DNA of 64,000 nt from Corylus avellana (GCF_901000735.1 NC_081545.1:21104100-21168099); one strand, 5' to 3'. Shown: positions 11,958-24,453, counted from the stretch's first letter. Numbers and translations are program-made. The notes: a model not told the origin generated them from the sequence alone.

Positions 11958-12537
11958 GGCTTTTCGTACTGTGACTTGAAGCCAGTAAACCTCCTTCTCG
12001 ATGATAACGAGGACTTGAAAGTTTTTGATTTCGGCTTGTCAGTGCTGCCAAAGCAGCTTTGGAATGACAGGTTGCTCCACACGCAGTGCGGCACGCCGAC
12101 ATATGTGGTGCTGGAGGTGTTGAGGAATAAAGGGTATGATGGAGCCAAGTCTGATATTTGGTCTTGTGGAGTAATTATCTTCGTTTTACTTGCTGGGTAT
12201 CTTCAATTTCAAGCCGATAACCTCATGAAAATTTATAGGAAGGTTTTCAAGGCTGAATTTGAGTTTCCTCAATCGTTTTCCACCGATGCAAAGCAGTTGA
12301 TATCCCAGCTCTATGTTTCCGATCCGGCAAAATCTCTAGTTTCAAAAGGGGTTTGTAAAGTCAATTCTGCTCTCAATCCAAGAACTGGTCAGAGATCAGA
12401 ACAACGAGAAGGATGAAAAGTCCATGTCACTAAGTTTTTACAACGCTTACAAACTCATTTCCTCGATGCCGTTTAGGTTCGACTTGTCAAGCTTTTTCGA
12501 ATGCAAGAGGAAATCCAAGTCTATGTTCACCTCCAAG
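11958..12537 (+). pseudogene. Captured CBL-interacting protein kinase (CIPK/SnRK3) fragment
   Basis: The frame from about 11964 reads the kinase C-lobe: an LKPVN match to the catalytic-loop LKPEN, FDFGLS (the DFG magnesium motif), then QCGTPTYV of the activation segment. The following APE motif is altered to [13 protein letters not shown] and the FKAEFEFPQ helix follow, the latter typical of CIPKs. A stop at 12414-12416 ends the frame, but downstream text still encodes an FISL/NAF-like stretch (NAYKLISS, FDLSSFF), the CBL-binding part. It resumes after the hAT insertion at 14583-14640. The N-lobe with the ATP-binding lysine and the HRD arginine are missing. Family identity is firm; the particular CIPK is not determinable. 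It is surely non-functional as a kinase. Confidence 0.85.
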
Positions 12538-14582
12538 TAGGGGTGTCAATGTGGGCGGTTAAAAACCGCCCGCTAACCGCTTAACCGCTATAACCGCCTA
12601 GCGGTTAACGGTTATTGGGTTTACTAACCGTAACCGCTAACCGCCTTTTTCTATAATATATTTTTATAATTATAATTATAAAAATATTTATACATATAAC
12701 ATAATCACTTGATCATTAAATCACAATTTTTTTAAAAAATAATTAAATCACAATTTGAGTATTAATATATTATCACTATAATTTATATGATTATATCATA
12801 TAATCACTTGATCATTAAATCGTAATTTTTAAAAAAATAATTAAATCACAATTTGAGTATTAATATATTATCACTATAATTTATATGATTATATCACATG
12901 ATCAATTGATCATTAAATCATTTGATTATATAATAACAAATTATACATATATAATATGACATAACTCATAAGTATACCAATTCATACTAATATAACAATT
13001 AAATATCTAGATACTTATTTCTAATGTATGTTATAAACTTTTAAGTCTATATATGTTATAAGTCTATATAAGTCTACATATGCATATGAATAATATAAAT
13101 GTATAATATCAATACTTAATCATATGATTTAATGACAATTCAAATACTTTATTCAAAACTCCAAGTGAATCATATTATTAATGTACAATGATGATATGAT
13201 TCGTATACTATCAAATTAAGTAATTGACATTGGATTAAACAATGACCAATGTGTTACTTATAAACACAATTTAAGTATTAATATATTATCATTATAATTT
13301 TAGTAATTTATATATTATCACTATAATTGATATGATTATATCACATGCTGACTTGATCATTAAATAATATGATTATATAATAATAAATAATACATATATA
13401 ATATGACATCACTCATAAGTCATAAGTCTACAAGTTAATCATATGATTCATCTACAATGATAATCACAATTGATTCAATTAAATTAAACAATATATTACC
13501 TATAACTACAATTTAATTAAAGCATTATTAGATACTTTAGAAATTTAGGATTTAGGAGTTTGAACATTACCATTTACCATTAGATATTAAGTTCAATTCA
13601 AGAAAAAAAGATTATAAGTAAATATGATAATAATTTAAATAATTAATCATATGATATAATGTAATGAGTTTATATAATTATATAATATCAAATTAAGTAA
13701 TTGGCCTTAAATTCAACAATGTGTTACTTATAATCACAATTGAAGTATTATATAAAAGACAAAACTACACCGTTTTGCACTTCTATATATTCATCTCTTT
13801 CTTCCCAACCCTAAATCTCATGAAAATCATCTCAAAATCACTCAACACAGCAGCCTCTCTCAAACTCTCACCGTGACACCGTCTCAACTCTCTCACGCTC
13901 ACGCGCTGCTCACGCTCGGCTCAACGAAAATACTGGGCAGTTTCTTTCTCAAATTAGATAGCCAAGGTCAGTGATTTCGGGTTCATTTTCTTTGAGTTTT
14001 TGAAGTGCTCTGTGTATTGTGTAGTTGCCCGAGCTACTTTAATTTTTGATTTCCTACTATTTTACAATTCTTTCCAATGATTTTGGGTCGTTTATTGTGT
14101 ATTTGTTGATTATTGGGGTATGATCAAAATGGGTTTTGGATTATATTGTGTATGGCAGTCGTATGGGGTATTGGGGGTTGATTTGGTTTATATATATATA
14201 TAGCGTAGTTGTCTGAATTCTGATCTTTTTTTATATGTTTTTTTTTTTTAAAAAAAAAAAAAGTTAACCAGTTATGATCTAATATTTAAGGAAATTTTTT
14301 TAAAGTACAAGTAAATGTAAATTTTGAGTCAAATATTTTTGATTTTTCAATATGGACTCTTTTTATAGCAATTGGGCCCAAGAAGACACTAAAAATACCA
14401 AAAAAAAAAAAAAGTTGAGGGTAAAAAAAAGCCAAAAAATGAAGTCCAAAAAGCCCAATTTTGAAAATGCGGTTAGCGGACGGTTATCTATTTCACTAAC
14501 CGCTAACCGGCGGTTAACCACTAACCACCTAGCGGTTAGCGATTGTGGTTAGTGAAATCTACTAACTGCCTTGACACCCCTA
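12538..14582. mobile_element. Non-autonomous hAT element, family A, inserted in the captured CIPK
   Basis: The termini taggggtgtcaa (12538) and ttgacaccccta (ending 14582) are exact 12-bp inverted repeats. They are flanked by a perfect 8-bp duplication cctccaag (12530-12537, 14583-14590). Subterminal regions at both ends carry many cggttagcggtta words. The 1.8-kb interior is very AT-rich with direct repeats (for example the tcactataatttatatgat block three times between 12770 and 13340), and no transposase is encoded. A truncated relative lies at 1270-1487. Confidence 0.93.
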
Positions 14583-14897
14583 CCTCCAAGTGCTCAGCTT
14601 CAGCGATCTTGATGAAGCTTCAGGCGTGTATGTTAAACACGCATGTATTTTAGATGGGCTGTGTGGACATTTCACACAGTGGGTTGGGGGCAAACAAGGA
14701 GAAAAAGACTAAAAATATCACGTGTATCTCATGTGGTGGACTTTCCGTCTTCTTAGACAACAATGACTACGGATGGTTCGAAATGAAAATTTTTGAAACT
14801 TCAAGAGGGTACATTGCAAATTTTTAAACATTTTGGTTCAAATTGAAATAGAGGTCAAATTTCAGTGGGGTAAAGTGCATTTTCCCCTAAACTAAAC

Positions 14898-17218
14898 ATT
14901 GGTCGGCATTATCATGTCTTGGAGAGTCTTCATTCAAATGACCACTTTTTTGTTTTTATCTCACAAACAACCACTAAGGACCCATGTGTAGGGACTCAAT
15001 TATTAACAATTAGCGGTGAAAGAGTAATCCATGTAAATTCCTATGTTCAATTTTTCTTTTTCCAGTAGAAGCTCAAAGATAAACAAAAGAACATATGGTA
15101 GCAACTTGGCTCCTCAGTTAGCTTGAATATGGATGAAGTTTGGTCCTCGTTGGCACATTATATTAGTTAAATATGCAGCAATAAATAAGTTGAAGCGTAA
15201 TTAAACCAACCAAATAACATAAAATATCCATAATCATATTTACTTATTGTGTAAATACCAGATATGCGAAATATTGTGTTCCTGTCTTTAGTGGTTGTGG
15301 GCTTTGTGGACAAACAAATTTGCACAAATATCCATGTAGTGGCGTATAGAAGTTCTAACATGTATCCACCCCACAAAAATAAAGCACACAGGTGCTCAAT
15401 ACTTAAACAAACTAAAAACGCGTCAAAGAAATCCTGATATGCAGGCAAAACTAAATAATTTTTGTTGTGCAAATAGAAAATGAATAGTCTTTATTTGTAG
15501 TTGAGAAATCTCTGACCTCACAAATGAATAGTCATTATTGGAATCTAAGACTAAAGTTGAAAGTATATATTGATGGTCAAGAGAAAAATTAAAAACATAT
15601 ATCCTAACTCATGAATAGCATATCTTTCTAATCTTAAGCTTTGTTAGATTAGCAAAAATTGATGGTCACAAGCATGGTACCTATCCCTAAAATTCAAGGA
15701 GTTGAGTGTGAATGCACGCAGTTCAAGGGCTAGAAAGCTAAACCCATTGCCCTTACAAATCTCTACAGTCATATATATATATTGATTATGCATAGTCCAT
15801 GAGAAACACACTTATGTGTAAAGCCAAAACTCTTTGCACATGTAAAAAAAAAAAAAGGCAAACATGTGGAGATTGGCATATAAACTGAAGTGTGGCCTTC
15901 AAAAGGCTTTAGTTTAGTAGATAAAAAATTCCACATATGTTGTGTGTGTTAGGGAGAATAGATTTTTTTTTTTCTCTTCAATTAAGGCAATCAAAATTTA
16001 AAATTGAGATTTATAAAACTATAATTTAATATTTCCATCATGATTTGATTTTTACACCTTTATTGTAACAGAGCAAAAATGAATGCAATGCTTTGTGTCA
16101 GTATACTTTGAAAATAAAGTGTGTAGTTGAAAGCTCTTTTACACCAAATATGACCAATGGCTAATAGGTCCACACGATTACTGTACTGGGGGCAACTTTG
16201 TGAGGTGCATAGTTCAATGGAAGAATGGAAAAGAGAGTGTAGCTTTGTTGATAATAGAAAATAGGGGCACACAGATATAAAGATAACAAATCTGGGTAAA
16301 ATATGAGGTAAAACACTTATGAAAAAGAGAGAAGCATTCGACATATCTTTTAGATTGATCGAAGGTGAGTGTAGATTTGCTATGGAGGGTGTAGATCTAT
16401 GTAGATCCATCATGGGAGAGCGTAGATATGTTGCTTACCAAAGCAAGAATCCGACGAAAGGGTAGAGACCATGTCATCTCTGTCCGAGTCACGAGCTCAT
16501 GGGGCTGCTGGTGTTAGATGTGTTGGCATGAGTAAAGTGTTCATGTATCGAGTGTTCATTGTTTCGTGCATACTTTCTTGGAGGCCTTGGGATCTTGTTG
16601 CTATCATTCTTGACTTTGTCTTGGCAGCAATCTGGATCCAAAGTCCCGCTAAGATGAAAGAGAGATTAGTGATGAAACGCCACAAAACGGGGAGTGTGGT
16701 GGTCGTTCCACCTCCAATACCTAAGTCAGAAATTGTATGGTGATGGAGGTAAATAATTAAAGTAAGAATAATATTAAAATGAGAGTAGTAGAGTGATTTC
16801 GCTGTGTTTTGTGCTGTAGTGGGCTACTCCTTTTATAGACGCAGCTAGGAATGAGAGTCCCAGAGGGACTCATACTTGACTTTCCTTAAATATTGATCAA
16901 TTTAGATGTTGATCTATGTGGATCTTCTTTATAACCACCTTTTGAATCAGCTAAATGCCATCGACCATATCTTACTTGATGGAGTTTGTTTGGTGGTATC
17001 GGGTTTGTCAATTGGACAGATTGAGTTTGGACTCTTTATCTGTTGGAGTGTGGATCACATGTATCTTTATGTGTTGACTGAGTGCATGTCTTTACAAGCA
17101 CTGAGCTTAGGTCTTGGAGTGTTGGTAACTCTTTTCTTTGTGGACCTTGGGCTTTGTTCTTCATGAAAGGAATTGGACCTTTGGCCCTTTTTGGATAATT
17201 TATAGTGGGATTCCCTAT
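14898..17218. other. AT-rich sequence with no recognised gene; probably LTR-type remnant
   Basis: Several short open frames exist (15167-15472 minus, 16060-16413 minus, 16471-16743 plus), but none shows a known domain, and the text looks non-coding. From about 16750 the sequence takes on an LTR-like character (cttttatagacgcagcta) and leads into the 70-bp tandem repeat at 17219. Confidence 0.4.
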
Positions 17219-17403
17219 GGCCCACTCCAGTAGTCCACCATTCCCTTAGGTCACGATAGTGGTCCAACGGGAATTAAGTATTTGCAAGGCCCATTCCAGT
17301 AGTCTACCATTCCTTTGGGTCACGGTAGTGGCCCAATGAGAATTAATTAATGTCTAAAGCCCACTCCAGTAGTCCGTTATTCCTTTGGCTCATGGTAGCA
17401 TCA
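17219..17403. repeat. ~70-bp tandem repeat, 2.7 copies
   Basis: Units start at 17219, 17288 and 17359 with ggcccactccagtagtc and include ggtcacggtagtggcccaa. The third unit is cut short. They probably belong to an LTR remnant. Confidence 0.88.
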
Positions 17404-17429
17404 CATAGTAAAATTCGAGAGCTTTGTTC

Positions 17430-18190
17430 ACTGGGTGTTCACTAGATAGTCTGAACGGGAGTTGCACATAGTGAATCCAAAGAGCTCTGTTCGCAAGGAT
17501 GTTCAATGTGGGTTCGAACGAGAAGTGTCTATAAAGGATTTTGACCTAGCCATGTCCAACGAGTATCAAGATGGTCCGAACAGAATATGTCAATTGCCAT
17601 TTTAGGGTTTTCAAATTTTATCTTGGATTTCTATAAAACCCTAGGTTTGTTCGAACAAGAGTATTGAAAGTCCGAACGCCGCCTCGAAATCTTCCATATT
17701 ATATTCTCTAATTCAACATTAATCGTCAGAATCAAACGGCCATAACTTTCAGCTCAACTATCGGATTGATATGAAACTACAGCATTGGAAAGTTAACTCA
17801 AAATTCTACAAGTAATCATGAAATATGATTTTCCTAATTTGAACGTTTACTATTCCAAAAGTGTCACATAATATAAGGACAAAAATCTGGACAAATCCTA
17901 TTTCGATTTGTACTAGAATTTCTTCTTATTTCAACTTGTATTAGGTTTTCTTGTAGTCTATATATCAGGAGCTACTATACATGAAATTGTAAGAATTTCT
18001 ACATTAGAATCTCATGTGCTAAGAAAGCTTTTGAGATATTGATCGTTAGGGTTATTCTCTTTTAGTAAAATGAATGCCTTTATCACTGTTCTTCATCAAC
18101 ACTCAAGAAGCATGTCAGAGGTTCTGCCATGGGAAATCAATAGAAGTTTTCAGAGGTTATGGGGGAACTATTGCGGTAAAAGGTATGAAA
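17430..18190 (+). mobile_element. LTR remnant, plus orientation
   Basis: It contains several gttcgaacg-type words, the text ggccataactttcagctc followed by a gcattggaaagttaactc block, then ataaggacaaaaatctgga and an LTR-like transcript-start zone (ctatatatcagg). The same succession of words occurs, inverted, in both solo LTRs at about 35850-36080 and 37480-37700. No coding domain is attached. Confidence 0.5.
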
Positions 18191-18363
18191 GCTTACGTAT
18201 GTGGGATTTAGTACTTGTAATAATTATACCCATCTATTGGGTTTCCATTGATATATATATAAGATTTACATGATGATGTTTGTTACAAGATAAACACTAA
18301 TCTAAGATTTTAATAACGTAACATCTATAGATTTGAATTACATAATCTCTGTAGTTATCTAGA

Positions 18364-18969
18364 TCATCTTAAGCACTTCACGTCACTGCCATCATCATTG
18401 AATGTGTTTGTTTGAGCTTTATCTTTGGCTTCAACATTATCCTTAGTAGTTGAGTTTGAGTGAGACTGAACTTTAGCGTCAACACTCTTTCGCAAGTTCA
18501 ACGTGGCATATCTCACATTCAACTTGAAACAAAGTTGTTGGAATTTCCTGGATAGAAGAGGCTTTGTCAATACATTAGCAAGCTGATCCTTTGTTGGAAT
18601 AAACCACACTTCTAGTGATTTATTTGAAACTTTATCCCGAATAAAATGAAAATTTATCTCCACATGTTTTTTTCGGGCTTGAAAAATTAGGTTGGCTGAG
18701 AGGTAAGTTGCGCCTATATTATCACACCATAACTGTGGTGGGGAGTGAAAAACAACACATAGATCATGTAGGAGATATTGAATCCATGAGAGTTCAGCGG
18801 TTGTATTTGCAAGGGACTTGTATTCAGTTTCAGTGCTCAAGCAAGAGACAATAGGTTGTTTATGAGAACATTGAAAAATTAAATTGGACCCTAGGAAAAC
18901 AAAATAAGCCCTTGTGGATCGTCGATCATTTGAGCTACCTACCAAATCTGCATATGAAAAAGCTTCCAA
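18364..18969 (-). pseudogene. Copia RNase H domain
   Basis: The 201-residue open frame holds Copia-style RNase H: GSNDRRSTRAY near the start, then an SCLSTETEYKSLA-type segment (usual S-S-E-A-E-Y pattern, with T for A), WCDNIGATYL, and KHVEINFHFIRDKV followed by DQLANVLTKPL. The C-terminal 40 residues run into the polyprotein tail. It is the best-preserved part of the remnant, but it lacks the linked upstream domains in frame. Confidence 0.9.
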
Positions 18970-19134
18970 TTGAAGTGAACGGCTACGAGTGAGAAGTAAG
19001 CCATGTGTGATAGTGTGTTTAAGATACCTTCAGATTCGTTTGACTGCTTGCCAATGAACTTTTGTCAGCCTATGCATAAATTGACTTACACAATTAATTG
19101 AAAAGCCCAAATCAAGTTGTGTAAGAGACAAATA

Positions 19135-19810
19135 CTAGAAGGAGCCAACTGTGCTTCGAAATAGAGATGGATCCTTAACTGAATCACTTTCAAATGAAGT
19201 TAATGTGTGGGAGGATGACATATGACCTTGTTTTTGGAGAAGATCATCAATAGCATTTGAGTCCGAGACAGTTATGATGATGTCATCAACGTAGGTAAAG
19301 ATGAACATAGTGAGAGTAGACGTCTTGAACACAAAAAAAGTTGGATCAACCTTTGATGCCGTGAAACCAAGTATGAGAAGCTTGTCACTAACACGTGAGT
19401 ACTATGCACGTGGCACCTGTTTTAAGCCATACAGGGCTTTATCAAGTTTACACACATGTGAGGGAAAATATAGATGCACAAAACCTGATTGTTGGATCAT
19501 GTAAACTACTTCAGATAGAACCCCATGAAAAAAAAATGCATTTTGGATGTCTATTTGTCGTATAAACCATCCTATGGAGTAGGCAAGTCAAAGTACAGTC
19601 TGAATTGTAGTTGGCTTCACATTCGTACTAAAAGTCTCTCCAATATCAACCCCTGTTTGTTGATAAAACCCCTTCGCAACAAGTCTGGCCTTGTGAGGTT
19701 CAACTGAGTCATCTACCTTTCTTTTCAACTTAAAAACCCATTTGTAACCTGCTAGATTACGTGCAACTGATTGAGGAACCAAAGTTCATGTTTCATTCTT
19801 CATCAACGTA
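19135..19810 (-). pseudogene. Copia reverse transcriptase, fragmented
   Basis: Read on the minus strand, the N-terminal part (19782-19588) has KWVFKLKRK, HKARLVAKGF and a YQQTGVDIGETFS stretch, typical of Copia RT. The catalytic YVDDIII box is present in the piece at 19332-19135. The middle is visible only by moving between frames, so several frameshifts and stops are present. Confidence 0.85.
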
Positions 19811-20281
19811 TTAAATTCTACTTGCATGGCTGCCCTCCATTATAGAATTTTATCAACTGACGTGTAGCATATGGGTTCAACCAAAGCAACATCACTAGAA
19901 AGAACAAGTAAAGTATGTGATATAGGATATCGTAAGGTGCCATATATAAAAGTCTTAGGACAATGGATATTATTTTGTGCCCGGATGGTCATGGTGTGTG
20001 CCTATGCAGTGGCTGTGTGGGAGATGGAGTTGTAGGCCCATTAGTCTCAACTGGATTTGGAGGTAGTTCTATAAGAGGAGGAGGACTGGTAGGAGACGTG
20101 TGAGAGGGACATGGTGAAAGGAGATGCATCACGTGTGTGGGTACCGAAAGGGATATAGGCAATAGAGTTGTAGTTTGAGTAGGAGACCTGGAAGACTCAA
20201 CAAGGAAACACATTCTCATTGAGCACTAAATCACGTGACACGAAGAATTTTTAAGTGAGACGATGAAACCACGGGTAACCT

Positions 20282-20935
20282 TTATGCAAAGAACTGTCCT
20301 AAAAAAACACATTCTTGAGATCTAGTTGCAAATTTGTGTTTATTGTATGCACGAAGATGAGGGAAGCAAGTGCAACCAAAAATATGTAAGAAATTAGAAT
20401 TATGAACATATTTAAATAATTTCTCAAAGGAAAACAAATTTTGGAGAATTGACATAGGCATTCGATTGATGAGATAGCATGATGTTTGACATGCTGCATC
20501 CCAAAATTTTTTGGGAACAGAGCTATTCATAAGGAGAGAAAATAAGTTGACGATGCTTGTGCACCACACATCCATTTTGTTGATGAGTATGTGGGCAAGT
20601 GACACGATGAATAATACTATTTTGATGAAAGAATTGATAAAGATTATGATGTTCCCCTCCCCAATCTGTTTGAACACGTTTTATTTTGGTATTGGGGAGA
20701 CGTACAACCATGGTTTGGAAGTGTATAAACACATAAAAAAAACATTGGATTTGCACTGAATAGGAAATAACCACGTTCGTCTACTAAAAGAATCAATAAA
20801 TGAAACGTAGTATTTATTTCCATAAAATAAAATTACTGGAGAAGGTCCCCATACATTAGAGATAATCAAATCTAAAGGTTGAAATAAAATAGACTCTTAA
20901 TTGGGAAAGGATAGTTGATGGTTCTTGGATTGCAA
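20282..20935 (-). pseudogene. Copia integrase, fragmented
   Basis: Pieces on the minus strand carry VWGPSPVI with YYVSFIDSFSRRTW (first catalytic Asp region), VQTDWGGEHHN (second Asp), THQQNGCV (Glu region altered) and a C-terminal FGCTCFPHLRAYN block. Frame changes separate them. The segment shows RE1-type Copia similarity by style. Confidence 0.85.
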
Positions 20936-20978
20936 ACACGCAGAGCACACAGAGACCGACTTACAAGTAAATACAGGT

Positions 20979-22806
20979 GTAATACCCCGAAAATAAATTA
21001 GGGTTAAGTATAATCTAATTATGATGCTAGGGTTGGTTCTCATTGGGTAAAGTATAAGACATTTGACTTTCTAAGAATTTGATGTTACAATGAACATTCA
21101 ACAGAGGTACTGATGCCTGTAGTACTGAAGAATCAGCTTATACATGATAACCAATGAGTATGGGATCGATTACAGTATGAAGGTTAAGGAATAATTCCTA
21201 AAGAATGAGAAAGCATTGGAAACATAGTCTTAAGAGGGAAATCTTAGATTTTAGAATCCCAAGAAGGTACTCAAAAATATTGGAATGGATACCATGACGT
21301 TCGTCTTAGAAAGAGCTTTCCGGAATGGGGTCGCATGCGTAATTTCGAGACCCGTTGCAAGAGTTATACATGTTTTACTAAACACTGCGCCCTGACCAAA
21401 CGTTTGCTGAAGGACCGAACGTTCGGACAAAAGTACCGAATGTTCGCTGAAACTATGTCAGAAAAGTACAAACAAGATCTGCAAAGTAAGTCCAAAAGTA
21501 CACCTGAACGTTCGCCCAATAGTACTGAACATTCGTTGACCATTTTTGGACTGCTGGATAAGGACCAAATGCCTGACAAAAACTGTGTACAGTACTTGAA
21601 CGTTCGCCCGTAAGTACCAAACTTTCACTACTTTACAAGACAGTTCCTACAGCACGCACAACTTTTCATACACTCTAAATACCCCTCCCCACTTGACCTT
21701 TAAGCCTTATTCTGCCCCTATAGCTCTTTAAAACCACTACTAGAGTGATTTCGTGAGTTGTGAGAGTTCTTAAGGAGAATGAGAGATTTCGTGGAGGTTT
21801 TGTTTCAAGGAGGTAATCTTACAAGCTTAGCTTGTTCCTTATTTAGTTATTATGTTGTCTAAGTGATTTTTATAGTTAGTTTAGTTGATAGTTTTGAACT
21901 TCTAGTAATGTTGTTAGCCTTAATCTTGGTTTAAGCTTGGGTTAGCATTTCATTCTTGTTCGGCCTATTTCATTATGCATGGAAATGTTATTTTGTGCCA
22001 GGAATATGTTAGAAACCTTTGCTTAGGAGTGATTAGAATGCTATTTGGTTCAAAATGGGTTTCTGGGAGAATGTTCACACTTTTTAACTGAACGTTTGCT
22101 AGGTTGGCAAAACGTTCAGGCATAAACTTATTTTGGACATTTTTAGGTTTATGACTCATTTTAGCTCGGGTTTAGAACTAATAATAAGTCTTTTCTGAGT
22201 ATTCAAGGTTATAGAACCTCAAAGAGATTTTATGGAGGAGCCTTACGACCCGGATGAGTACAAACTCACATGGATGCTTGTTGTTACTTTTCCCACGTTG
22301 CACGATTATTTTATATATACCAAACATGCATATTTACAATTCTCATGAAATACATTTTGGACTATTGTGAACTCTATTTTGTGAAAACGTATGTTGATTA
22401 ATAAGATAATGATAAGACTTATAAAAGCTTGCATGTAAAAGACGGATAAGATTAATTCATCGTATGACATGGTACACCGGTACGTGCAAGACAACGGCCA
22501 TGGGCTTACTATAGAGGTTAACTTTATGGTTAAATATGTGTGTGTGGGCCTTGAATCCAATGGTTATTTCGTGACCGGCCAGCCTTAACGGGCAGATTAC
22601 AACAAAACGTACATCATTAGCAGCGTGGGCCACTTGAGGTCGGACTCGTTTAGGCTTCTAATGTTATGAACGGTAATGTATAATATCCGGGGCACCATTA
22701 TTGTATTATAGGTCTCTCGAGACAATGCTACCTCCACTGAAAAAAGGGTAATATATCAGGTAGACCATACAGGTGAATTATGACATAATTCTCATATTAC
22801 CCTACC
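20979..22806 (+). mobile_element. LTR (Gypsy chromovirus-like), truncated by the nested hAT
   Basis: Begins tgtaataccccgaaaa, the usual start of Tekay/Del-like chromovirus LTRs, and carries leader-like text around 21715-21830. No internal domain follows: the sequence meets the hAT left end near 22807. The assignment to a clade is inference from the first bases. It contains a cluster of GAAnnTTC words at 21417-21605. Confidence 0.55.
21417..21605. promoter_or_regulatory. Cluster of five GAAnnTTC words in an LTR
   Basis: gaacgttc, gaatgttc, gaacgttc, gaacattc and gaacgttc occur at 21417, 21438, 21506, 21527 and 21598. GAAnnTTC is the inverted pair of heat-shock-factor half-sites. Pairs are separate rather than in runs of three, so function as a heat-shock element is only a possibility. 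Confidence 0.3.
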
Positions 22807-22859
22807 CAATGGCAGATGACCAAAGAGGTGGAGAGGGTTAAAAAAAAAAAAAAATCTAA

Positions 22860-23957
22860 CCAAAATTAAGCCCAATCAACTAGCGCAATCCTTTGCAATA
22901 TTAAAATTAAACTGCCCTCAAACTAATTTAACACAACCTATAAAATTTTTACAAACAAGAATATCACCGTATCATCTCTCTACACAGCACGCTGACCCAA
23001 AGATTTTTGGGTTTCTCTATGCGTTGGTTACTAGGCGGAAATTTGAAAAAATCGCTGAAGGCTTGAAGCGGGTCTGCGTGTGAAGCTTCTTCCTTTTCCT
23101 CTTTGGCTCTTCCTTTTGCAATGTATTGTTGTTTCTCAATCTCACCATTTGTACACTATTGTTTCTCAATTTTGAAAGACTGAGAGTGAGAGGTATTCAT
23201 TTAATTTCACTGTCCCACTCACAAATTTATAGAGTAAACCTAGTCTATTGAGTTCTGTTCATATAGCTGTAAACTGTAATGCTTAAAAATTCTATTTCAT
23301 TGTTTTTCTACTTTGTCATGTCAATATGTACTTCTTTTACTTTTCTTTTTTTAATCTCATACTCCTACAAACTACATGAATATTGAATACATGACTACCT
23401 TTTAGGGAAAAAAAAAAATCTAGAAGACTCCCTTTTCAATGGGTGGACTAAGGTGTGTGAGTGAATTGTGATTGTTCTTTTTCTTTTCAAAAAAACAAGA
23501 AATGGGTAGTCATGTAGTTGTAGATTATTATTATTAGATTTAAAAATATTTCACTTTCTTTTTTCTTTTGTCAAATGTCTCATTGGGTAGACAATAGATT
23601 AGTGTGATTTTTAATGGGTACTTGTATGGACCACTTATGGTATATTTAGAATTTATTTTTCTTTTCTAGAGTATTTTTTTCTTCAAATTATAAACATGTC
23701 TTTTTACTTTTTAATAAGAAGACATTTTTTTTAATATGGTTTTCTTTACACTTTGGGATTTTGGCAAGTATCAAGTTTCAGTAGATTTTTGCCATTCTCA
23801 AGTACATTATTTGTTATTATTTATTTATTTTATCAATATATTTTTGTGTTGAGTTGTTAGATTAATAGATATTAGAATGTGTTAATAATTTTCATTAGAT
23901 TGTGTCGTTAGCTATGAGTTGTTTGTTCTATAGTGAAATGTGTTTCTCCAATGTGAC
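22860..23957. other. hAT 5' non-coding region and intron
   Basis: AT-rich sequence lies between the hAT left end and solo LTR 1. The same intron resumes after the LTR and ends at the ttatttgtag acceptor-like site just before the transposase ATG at 36400. No other gene was seen. Confidence 0.5.
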
Positions 23958-24453
23958 TAATGTGGTCTTTTTGTGTGCAAAAATTATCAATAATAAAATA
24001 CCACTCGCAATATAACAAATCATGTTAGGATATGACTATATAAGGGATGTCAAACCTTAGAGACTAAACAAGCGTTGTTATTAAGCTTGTCAAGATTGAA
24101 AGTAACTCAAATTAAAGAAACTTGATTTGATTTTGTTTTCTAAAAATAAATACATAAAAGTCACTACAAAAAAAACAATTTTTTTCCCACTGGAGTTTTC
24201 TGATGTGTCAGGGTGTCTGCCACGTCAAAAATTTTTTCTGACGTGGCGCTCCTAACGTGTGTTGAATGTCAGAAGCATAGGTGTCAGGAAATTTTTTTTT
24301 CCTGACGTGTTACTGTTTAGCACGGCATAATTTTCTGACGTGTCAATTTTGACATGTCAGGAAATTTAAAAAATAATGTTTTTTTTTTAATTTTTTTAAT
24401 TTAAAAATGTATTAATTTAATTTTTTTGTTTTTTGTAATTTATTGAGAGGTGC

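Larger units (their letters stand above)
11729..14887. mobile_element. Pack-MULE carrying a CIPK gene fragment
   Basis: The left ~230 bp (11729-11960, starting ggggaaaatgtag) reappears inverted at 14655-14887 (ending cattttcccc). The flanking 9-mers taaattaaa (11720-11728) and taaactaaa (14888-14896) match at 8 of 9 positions. Between the TIRs lies protein-kinase sequence, not transposase. TIRs plus 9-bp duplication indicate a Mutator-like element, and captured host coding sequence makes it a Pack-MULE. The element is further interrupted by a hAT insertion at 12538-14582, so its original length was about 1.1 kb. Confidence 0.85.
18190..20978 (-). mobile_element. Ty1/copia retrotransposon remnant, minus strand
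   Basis: Reading downwards from 20978, the order is integrase, proline/serine-rich linker, reverse transcriptase, RNase H, then an LTR-like end (about 18360 to 18190). This is the Copia order, with integrase before RT. The gag and protease end is absent: the element stops where another LTR begins at 20979. All domains are broken by stops and frameshifts. Confidence 0.85.

Noticed and set aside
12538..14582. Telomere-like or interstitial telomeric repeat based on the ggtta words
   Set aside because: The word is cggttagcggtta, not the plant telomere tttaggg, and it is confined to the hAT subterminal regions.
15167..15472. 101-residue minus-strand frame
   Set aside because: AT-rich, no motif, no supporting splice or UTR structure.
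16471..16743. 90-residue plus-strand frame as a small membrane-protein gene
   Set aside because: No recognisable domain. The opposite strand is equally open, and it lies amid repeat-like text. Not enough to call a gene.
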